Part shown: in pieces, positions 20,391 to 26,514 of the stretch
Numbering within the stretch: position 1 is the first letter of the stretch
Layout: each line of letters opens with the position of its first letter
Assembly: GCF_001656035.1 (NCBI RefSeq)
Contig: NZ_CP010029.1
Span: 4,248,893 to 4,275,406, forward strand
From: Yersinia entomophaga
GTDB lineage: Bacteria > Pseudomonadota > Gammaproteobacteria > Enterobacterales > Enterobacteriaceae
DNA: 26,514 nt
Direction: 5' to 3'
Notes under the pieces: model-generated
What the model was told of the DNA's origin: nothing
Seen by the model: the letters and a program-made list of their open reading frames with translations, nothing else
Databases searched by the model: none
Program-made: the position numbers and the translations under genes

Positions 20391-21753
20391 TCCACATTTC
20401 AAGCCATTCGCCGAAAGCGCTCCATACAAAATAGCTTACGGCGGCCGTGGAAGTGGGAAGTCATATTTCTTTGCGGAACTTGCCGTGGAGGTTGCACGAC
20501 GCATTAACACGGTAATTTTGTGTACTCGCGAGTTTCAGGGTTCTATTAGCGACTCAGTCCACAAATTGCTATGTGAGACTATCGATCGTCTCGGTTATTC
20601 CACAGAATTCGAAATCCAGAAAAACACAATCATTCACCTAGCAACCGGTGCTAGCTTCGTATTCTCCGGCATTAAAAACAACGTCACAAAAATAAAATCC
20701 ATACAGGGCGTTGGAATCTGCTGGGTAGAAGAGGCCGAGGCGGTAACAAAAGACTCATGGGATGTACTGATTCCATCCATACGAGGCGACAAACACTCAG
20801 AGATATGGGTGAGCTTTAACCCGAAGAACATTCTTGACGATACGTATCAGCGCTTCATCGTCAGGCCTCCTGCTGGGGCGATTGTTCTGAAAGCCAATTA
20901 CAACGACAACCCTCACTTCCATGACTCACCGCTCCCTGCGCAAATGGCTGAATGCAAAGAACGTGATTACGACCTTTACCTGCACATTTGGGAAGGTGAG
21001 CCGGTTGCCGACAGTGACTTGGCAATTATCAAGCCATCGTGGATTGCTGCCGCTATAGATGCCCATAAACTGATTGGCTTCGCCCCTTCTGGTCGTAAGC
21101 GAGTCGGTTTTGACGTAGCAGATGAAGGCGAGGATAGCAACGCTACAACACTGGCCCACGGCTCTGTTGTCATGGACTGCCAGCAGTGGAACAAGGGTGA
21201 TGTAATCACATCATCTGATCGCGTCAAAAACTACGCAGAAAGCGTCACAGCAAGCGAGATTGTTTACGACTCCATTGGCGTGGGTGCAGGCGTAAAAGCT
21301 CACCTGAGGCGCGTCTGTGCGATACCGTCCAGCGGATTTAACGCAGGTGCTGCCGTATTCAAACCAGATGCTAAATATGCTGAAGGCAAGACCAATAAAG
21401 ACATGTTCTCCAATATCAAGGCTCAGGCATGGTGGGGAGTCCGTGATCGCTTCTTCAATACATGGCGAGTGGTTAAGCACCTCGAAGCCAACCCCAACGA
21501 CAAAGAATTCATCAAACAATTTTCAGACGATCAGCTAATCAGCCTTAGCTCCGGCATTAAACAACTGGAATACCTCAAGGCTGAGCTGTCACGCCCATGG
21601 GTTGACTACGACAATAACGGTCGCGTGAAGGTTGAGAGCAAGAAAGACATGAAGAAGCGTGGCATACCGTCACCAAATATGGCGGACTCGCTAATCATGG
21701 CATTTGCTCCGGCGCACAAACCATTCAACATTCCTGACGAGATACTGCAATGA
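20383..21753 (+). CDS. terL: Terminase large subunit (PBSX/Terminase_3 family)
   Basis: A 456-residue packaging motor. The N-terminal ATPase has Walker A GGRGSGKS (residues 20-27) and Walker B-like ICWVEEAE (111-118) with a catalytic Glu. The C-terminal RNase H-like nuclease has acidic residues in [19 protein letters not shown] and the final [10 protein letters not shown]. It drives DNA into the prohead and cuts concatemers. The start at 20383, with AAGGA 7 bases before it, is chosen over an upstream in-frame start that would overlap terS more. The length is normal for the family. Confidence 0.95.
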   Translation: MANPHFKPFAESAPYKIAYGGRGSGKSYFFAELAVEVARRINTVILCTREFQGSISDSVHKLLCETIDRLGYSTEFEIQKNTIIHLATGASFVFSGIKNNVTKIKSIQGVGICWVEEAEAVTKDSWDVLIPSIRGDKHSEIWVSFNPKNILDDTYQRFIVRPPAGAIVLKANYNDNPHFHDSPLPAQMAECKERDYDLYLHIWEGEPVADSDLAIIKPSWIAAAIDAHKLIGFAPSGRKRVGFDVADEGEDSNATTLAHGSVVMDCQQWNKGDVITSSDRVKNYAESVTASEIVYDSIGVGAGVKAHLRRVCAIPSSGFNAGAAVFKPDAKYAEGKTNKDMFSNIKAQAWWGVRDRFFNTWRVVKHLEANPNDKEFIKQFSDDQLISLSSGIKQLEYLKAELSRPWVDYDNNGRVKVESKKDMKKRGIPSPNMADSLIMAFAPAHKPFNIPDEILQ

Positions 21754-23171
21754 CAAGAAAGAAGGCTGTGCGAACAGCTCAAGCCGTGCAAGCACCTCGG
21801 CGGGAACTGGCGAAGATTACAAATGCGCATCTTGATGCGGCGTCTGCTGCGAATGGCGAGAAGCCATTTGCTGAGTTTAAGCGTTACGAACCGCTACCAG
21901 GTGTGATTCCAGAAGATAAAGAAGAATCCGCTCTAGCGATGGACTCCACGCCTTACGATGTCATCAACGGCATGTTTATTGGTGGTGAATATTCTGGCTT
22001 TCGTGGCTACCCTATTTTGGCGGCAATGTCTCAGCAGGTTGAGTATGCGAACATGCATACCATCATGGCTGACGAGATGACGCGAAACTGGATTGAGGTG
22101 AAGAGCACCAAAGAGGGTGATCCTGATATCGACCTAATGGATAAGGCGCTGACCAAATACGACATTAAGCGCTTGATTCACGAAGCCGTAAGGCAGGACT
22201 CAGAGTATGGCGTGGCACACATCTTTATTGATGTTGGCGCCGATGACCTTGAGAACGAAAAACCCCTATTTCTAGACCCGCGCAAGATAACTAAAGGCTC
22301 ACTTAAAGGCTTTCGTTGCGTAGACCCTAATTGGGTTTATCCGGCGATGTACAACTCAAACAAACCGCTTAGGCCAGATTTCTACAAACCCCAAGCATGG
22401 TTCGTGATGGGGGATACGGTGCATGAGTCTCGATTCATCGATATCGTTAGCCGCCCAGTGCCCGACATTCTAAAACCATCATATAACTTCGGCGGTCTTT
22501 CGCTGACGCAGTTAATGGAGGATTACGTTGTTGACTGGCGAGATGCGAAGAAGAACGTGATAAAGATTCTTCGAACTCTTCGAATGCGGGCGCTGAAGAC
22601 GGATATGGATGCTAGGTTAGAAATCCCTGGTGAATTTGATAAGCGCATTAAAATGTTCACCAAGTATCAGGATAACTTTGGTATATGGGCTCTCGATACT
22701 GAAGAGGATCTGATTCATATGCAGACATCACTGAGTGAGCTGTCAAGCATCCTATCGAATTACCAAGAGCAACTCTGCATACCATCACGCACCACCAACC
22801 TGAAGATGTTTGGTAACGCCCCAGCAGGTTTGAATGCCAGTGGGGATGCTGAGATTGAGACGTGGCACGAAACGATATCCGGCTCGCAAGAACTGGACTA
22901 TCGCAGAGCCATTGAGAACATCTTCAAGATTATCCAGCTTTCAGAGTTTGGCGAACTGAAGCCCGACATCTACTTCGAGTTTAAACCGCTTGATGAGGTC
23001 AGCGATGATGACCGTGCCAACACCAACAAGACTCGCGTTGAAACCGTGGTTGCTGCTGCTGATAGCATGCTGATTAACTCTGAAGAGGCGCGAGACGCAC
23101 TGAAAAGCATTGAAGGTGCAGGATTCGAAAACCTGAAGGGTGACTATGAACCGGAAACCGAAGAAGAGTAG
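21750..23171 (+). CDS. Portal protein, DUF1073 family
   Basis: A 473-residue protein of the DUF1073 (phage portal) family. Characteristic stretches are [31 protein letters not shown] and [20 protein letters not shown]. The portal forms the dodecameric ring through which DNA enters and leaves the head. Databases also call this family Acb1-like N-terminal, because some members carry a C-terminal anti-CBASS phosphodiesterase. The present protein ends soon after the portal region ([11 protein letters not shown]), so no such domain is fused. It overlaps terL by 4 bases and the next head gene by 26 bases. Confidence 0.92.
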   Translation: MTRKKAVRTAQAVQAPRRELAKITNAHLDAASAANGEKPFAEFKRYEPLPGVIPEDKEESALAMDSTPYDVINGMFIGGEYSGFRGYPILAAMSQQVEYANMHTIMADEMTRNWIEVKSTKEGDPDIDLMDKALTKYDIKRLIHEAVRQDSEYGVAHIFIDVGADDLENEKPLFLDPRKITKGSLKGFRCVDPNWVYPAMYNSNKPLRPDFYKPQAWFVMGDTVHESRFIDIVSRPVPDILKPSYNFGGLSLTQLMEDYVVDWRDAKKNVIKILRTLRMRALKTDMDARLEIPGEFDKRIKMFTKYQDNFGIWALDTEEDLIHMQTSLSELSSILSNYQEQLCIPSRTTNLKMFGNAPAGLNASGDAEIETWHETISGSQELDYRRAIENIFKIIQLSEFGELKPDIYFEFKPLDEVSDDDRANTNKTRVETVVAAADSMLINSEEARDALKSIEGAGFENLKGDYEPETEEE

Positions 23172-23943
23172 AAGCCTTCGGGCGGTCAACTATAACGCCG
23201 GTAATATCATTTGGTATCGCAGAGAGTTACTGGCTGTTATCAGAGAAATGAATGACGATGTTAAGAAACAAATCGTCCCGATATTTGAAGATAACCCACT
23301 GGCGATGGACGCTAACCCGGTTCAATTGTTGCGTAGTGCTTTGCGTGCTCTGTCTAGGAAGTGGGTAGAGCGCTTCATTAAGATGGCGCTACCTACTGCC
23401 GAATCAGTGACAAACAAGACTGGCGAGGCTGTTGACCGCTCATTACTTGCTGCTGCCCGTAAAGACTCAATGACAATTAACATGCAGTGGACTGAGGCTA
23501 TGCTCGAAAAGCGAGAGGCTATCATTTCAGAGAATGTGGCGTTAATCCGCTCCATTCCTGAGAAGTATTTCACTGAAGTGGAATCGATGGTGTTTCGCTC
23601 AGTAGCCAAGGGTGGCGACCGCAAAGGATTGGCTGACGAAATGGAAGCTAACTTTGGCAAGCGTCATGGTATTACTCGCAGGCGTGCTGAATTCATTGCA
23701 CGTGACCAGGTACGCAAGGCTACCAGCGCACTATCCAACGCAAGGCAACAAGCGGCAGGGATTAAGCGAGGCATCTGGTTACACAGTGGCGGCGGTAGCG
23801 AACCCCGCAAGAAGCACGTTCATGCTAACGGGAAGGAGTTCGACCTAGATAAGGGCCTGCCAATCGGTGACAAAGGGCAGCATGTGTTGCCGGGTGAAGA
23901 GCCTAATTGCGGGTGTGTATGGAAGCCAGTATTGCCATTCTGA
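23146..23943 (+). CDS. Minor head protein (SPP1 gp7 / Mu F family)
   Basis: A 265-residue protein of the Mu F/SPP1 gp7 family, minor capsid proteins that bind the portal and affect DNA ejection. The family signature is seen in RRRAEFIARDQVRKATSALS and near the C-terminus in HSGGGSEPRKKHVHANGKEF and EEPNCGCVWKPV. GAAGGG lies 5 bases before the ATG at 23146. It is followed by a terminator before the next head gene. Confidence 0.92.
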   Translation: MNRKPKKSRSLRAVNYNAGNIIWYRRELLAVIREMNDDVKKQIVPIFEDNPLAMDANPVQLLRSALRALSRKWVERFIKMALPTAESVTNKTGEAVDRSLLAAARKDSMTINMQWTEAMLEKREAIISENVALIRSIPEKYFTEVESMVFRSVAKGGDRKGLADEMEANFGKRHGITRRRAEFIARDQVRKATSALSNARQQAAGIKRGIWLHSGGGSEPRKKHVHANGKEFDLDKGLPIGDKGQHVLPGEEPNCGCVWKPVLPF

Positions 23944-23960
23944 AAATATAAAACGAACAA

Positions 23961-23982
23961 GGTCGCTTAGGCGGCCTTTTTT
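23961..23982 (+). terminator. Intrinsic terminator within the head operon
   Basis: GGTCGC, loop TTAG and GCGGCC (one G-U pair) are followed by six T residues. A terminator between structural genes implies either antiterminated late transcription (needing a Q-type factor) or graded expression. Confidence 0.8.
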
Positions 23983-24006
23983 ATTGCCCGAAAAACAGGA
24001 AAGAAC

Positions 24007-25023
24007 ATGAAAGATGTGAAGTTTGCCTTCGATAAGGCGAGCGTTCGTCGCTATGACGTTGACGGGATGCTTCATGTTGAACTGACGCCTATCAGCAAGG
24101 CTAACGTCTGCGTCTACTACGGCAAAGAGATACCCGATTGGGAAGCGTTAGGCCTTAACCCTGACAAGGCATACCGGTTGCTACGTGACCCTGAAGAACT
24201 CAGGAAAGCCGCTCCAACATTCAACAACAAACCAGTTCTAGACACTCACATCGCTGTGTCGGTAATTGACCCGCCAAAAGAACACATTATTGGTTCGACT
24301 GGCACTGACGCAGTGTACGAAGCTCCGTATCTGAAGAATTCGATGGGCATTTACGACATCAATTCCATTATCGGCGTAGAGAACAAACAGCAGCGAGAAA
24401 TCTCATCTTCATACCGTTATCGGCTCGACATGACGCCGGGCGAGTACGAGGGCGAACCATACGATGGCGTTATGCGTGACATCGTTTGTAACCATGTGGC
24501 AATCGTGCCAAGTGGCCGGGCTGGCCCGGATGTATTTGTATATGACTCACTACCTACAGGACTCAAACTGATGTCAAAAATCAAACAACTCATGAGCATC
24601 TTCAAGCCGCTGATGGCTAACGATGCCGACCCTGAAGCTGTAAAGAAAGCGGAAGAGGACGTGGAAAAGCTCATCAAAGACGACGAGAAAGACCCCAAAA
24701 CAGCGAAGGACGAGATGACCGACGAAGAAAAAGAAAAGTTAGCCAAAGACGAAGCGGAGCAGGCTGAGAAAGACAAGTTAGCCAAAGATGAGGCTGATAG
24801 AGCCGATAAAGAGAAGATGGCAAATGACAGTAAATTAGCTATGGATTCAGCGATTAAAGCCGTTGAAGCCCGCGCAGCCGCGCTTCGTCAGGCAGAACAT
24901 GATATTCAGCCGATCAAGCATCATGCGATTATTGACATAGCAATATTGCATCTCGCTAGGCGTTCGGGCAGCGCTGGGGTCGGCCACCCAGCCACGAATA
25001 TTCAAATCACCGTGCTGCCATGA
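24007..25023 (+). pseudogene. DUF2213 head-maturation/scaffold protein, 3' end replaced by mutL sequence
   Basis: The first 303 codons are phage sequence. Residues 1-195 belong to the DUF2213 family (APTFNNKPVLDTH, CNHVAIVPSGRAGPDV), thought to be a capsid-maturation protease. Residues 200-285 are a Lys/Asp/Glu-rich scaffold-like helix. The family C-terminus starts ([13 protein letters not shown]) but stops at 24915. The remaining 35 codons are the antisense strand of mutL ([16 protein letters not shown]...). The major capsid gene normally follows at once and is absent. AGGAAAG precedes the ATG. The protein is truncated and, if made, would carry a nonsense tail. Confidence 0.88.
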
Positions 25024-25704
25024 AATCGCCAGCGCATGTTGCAGGAAGGCCGGGCCGCAAATACTGGCCAAACGACGTTCATGCTGCGAAGGATCTGGGG
25101 CCGCTCGATATTGGCGAACCAGCTTGCCGTTGTGAGTGAGGTGAATCGCCACGTCGAAGCGCGCCAACGCGATGCGGCGTACCACTTCATCAATATGGCC
25201 GAATTCGGTTTTTTCCGTGCGCATAAATTTACGCCGCGCTGGCGTGTTATAAAACAAATCCAGCACTTCCAGCGTACTGCCTACCGGATGGGCGGCGGGT
25301 TTGATGGTCACCGCCATATCCCGCCCTTCGGCGTAAGCCTGCCAGGCTTCGTTCTGTTCGGCGGTACGCGAGGTCAGCATCAAACGGGAAACCGAGCTAA
25401 TACTGGCCAACGCCTCACCGCGAAAGCCCATGCTGAGAATGGCCTCCAGATCTTCCAACGAACTGATTTTACTGGTTGCATGGCGCGCTAACGCCAGCGA
25501 TAAGTCGTCTTTAGCTATCCCACAGCCGTTATCACGGATGCGGATTAATTTTGCGCCACCTTTCTCAATATCAATATCGATTCGCGTGGCACCAGCATCC
25601 AGACTGTTTTCCACCAACTCCTTTACTACCGACGCAGGCCGCTCTACCACTTCACCGGCGGCAATTTGGTTGGCGAGTTGTGGCGGTAATATCTGAATCG
25701 GCAT
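24847..25704 (-). pseudogene. mutL: Truncated mutL (DNA mismatch repair)
   Basis: The first 266 codons encode the N-terminal ATPase domain of MutL, the protein that links MutS mismatch recognition to MutH and UvrD. GHKL motifs are intact: Glu29 and Asn33 in [18 protein letters not shown] and MGFRGEAL. The frame then leaves MutL after MMLDRL (normally continuing INHAIRQAY) and reads 19 nonsense codons of phage DNA to a stop at 24847. About 60 residues of the ATPase domain and the whole C-terminal dimerisation domain are missing, so the product should be inactive and the strain a mutator, unless another copy exists or the join is artificial. GAAGGGA precedes the ATG. Confidence 0.93.
24907..24915. 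other. Phage-chromosome junction with 9-bp shared sequence CAGCCGATC
   Basis: Left of this point the plus strand is DUF2213 coding sequence (codons for Gln-Pro-Ile); right of it the minus strand is mutL (codons for Asp-Arg-Leu). The nine bases fit both genes, so the exact crossover is hidden inside them. This is microhomology, not a recognisable integrase attachment site. No integrase lies nearby. Confidence 0.75.
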
Positions 25705-25719
25705 AACAAATCCCTTCGG

Positions 25720-26514
25720 TTAAGACTGTGGAATGGTGAGCGTTTGGCCGAGTTGTACCGAACCAGACTTCAGCTTATTCACGCGTTGAATCTCACTTTG
25801 AGATACACCATATTTCGCCGCAATAGCGGATAAAGTATCCCCGCGTTTAACCTGATGCTTGATCGGTTTGGCCGGGCTGATTTTCTTCACCGCAGGCACC
25901 TTGGCGACGCTAGCTACCGCGCTGCCAGATGCGGGAATTCGCAGGCGCTGCCCAACCCATACCACGTCTTTCTTCAGCGTATTATTCTGCCGCATCGCCG
26001 CCATACTGACACCGTACTGGCTGGCAATGCCGGATAGAGTTTCACCCCGTTTTACCATGTGAATCAGCGATTTACCGCTAATGGTGGCTTTCCCCCCACT
26101 GCTGACCGCACTGACTACCGGGCCAGGCTGATTAACACCACTTTGACGCGCTGACCTTTCAACCGCCGCTGTTGCGCCCAGCGGACGGTTTTCGACCTTT
26201 GGGTCGGCTTGTAGCGGATGCGACAGGAAATAACTGCGCAAGCCTTTGTAAATCGCTTGGGCAATTTTATCCTGATACGCACTGCTGCCGAGCAGCCGCT
26301 CCTCCGTACCATTACTGATAAAGCCGGTTTCCACTAATAAAGAGGGAATGTCCGGTGAACGCAACACGCCAAGACTGGCGTGTTCCGGCCTACGTTTATG
26401 AATAGAACCAATGGCTTGAAGCTCATGTAGCACTTTTACCGCTACGTCGTAACCCACCCGCTGGGAGTGACCAAATTGTAAATCCAGCACCGCCTGACTG
26501 AGATAAGGATCGGC
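25720..26514 (-). CDS. amiB: N-acetylmuramoyl-L-alanine amidase AmiB (partial at the window edge)
   Basis: The C-terminal part of AmiB, which cleaves the stem peptide from murein during daughter-cell separation. Visible are the end of the amidase domain ([37 protein letters not shown] and the catalytic-Glu segment [10 protein letters not shown]) and two LysM murein-binding repeats ([19 protein letters not shown] and [19 protein letters not shown]). The frame is open to the right edge, so the N-terminus lies outside. It ends 15 bases before mutL, the standard amiB-mutL order of enterobacteria, and confirms that this end is chromosomal. Confidence 0.95.
   Translation of the reverse strand, partial: ADPYLSQAVLDLQFGHSQRVGYDVAVKVLHELQAIGSIHKRRPEHASLGVLRSPDIPSLLVETGFISNGTEERLLGSSAYQDKIAQAIYKGLRSYFLSHPLQADPKVENRPLGATAAVERSARQSGVNQPGPVVSAVSSGGKATISGKSLIHMVKRGETLSGIASQYGVSMAAMRQNNTLKKDVVWVGQRLRIPASGSAVASVAKVPAVKKISPAKPIKHQVKRGDTLSAIAAKYGVSQSEIQRVNKLKSGSVQLGQTLTIPQS

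Noticed and set aside
21750..23171. Anti-CBASS (Acb1) function for the DUF1073 protein
   Set aside because: The family label refers to a C-terminal phosphodiesterase present in some members. This protein ends after the portal region and lacks it.
24880..24940. Attachment site (attR) in mutL
   Set aside because: The break is inside a head gene, not next to an integrase or at the end of a module, and the shared sequence is only 9 bp.
25036..25491. Plus-strand ORF opposite mutL
   Set aside because: It is antisense to well-conserved MutL sequence and has no recognisable protein features.

Overview
The window holds about 24.9 kb of a lambda-like prophage joined to about 1.6 kb of enterobacterial chromosome. 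The chromosomal end carries mutL and amiB on the minus strand. The MutL and AmiB protein sequences read as Yersiniaceae (Yersinia or Serratia type), so the host is probably a member of that family; this comes from recalled family sequences, not from a search. The prophage has lambdoid gene order and control circuitry. Its integrase, and everything left of recT, lie outside the window.

Left arm (1-6490, mostly minus strand). This is the delayed-early leftward operon: an N-type antiterminator, several small unknown genes, a DUF7666-type protein with a striking 24-bp tandem repeat, a coiled-coil protein broken by a frameshift, and the RecE/RecT pair. Between 6500 and 6780 sit the pL promoter with two operators, nutL (boxA and boxB) and a long stem-loop just before the N ribosome binding site, the same order as in lambda.

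Immunity region (6930-9690). A CI-type, self-cleaving repressor is followed, in the position of lambda rexAB, by three unknown genes that end at a strong terminator. An additional 34-codon membrane ORF points the other way. To the right come three operators, pR, cro, nutR, a CII-dependent pRE and cII. Replication genes follow: an O-like protein with candidate iterons and an AT-rich segment inside it, then a DnaB-type helicase. The nin-like region after that includes ninB, ninE and a lambda-type protein phosphatase.

Late region (14449-24915). Where antiterminator Q would be expected there is a convergent cassette of two tail-fibre 3' portions, each with its own tail-fibre assembly gene. No Q gene is visible. 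Then come holin, endolysin, Rz/Rz1, a KTSC protein, a frameshifted KilA-N gene, terminase small and large subunits, portal, minor head protein and a DUF2213 head-maturation/scaffold gene. The DUF2213 gene is cut at about codon 303 and joined to mutL at codon 266. All major capsid and tail-tube genes are absent on this side.

Overall this looks like a defective or rearranged prophage: two frameshifted genes, a missing Q, fibre genes without their 5' ends, and a truncated head operon fused into a truncated mutL. The junctions could also be assembly chimeras, and the sequence alone cannot decide. The most interesting items are the two-position combinatorial repeat protein, the mutL junction with its 9-bp shared sequence, the orphan fibre cassette, and the unknown genes in the rex position.
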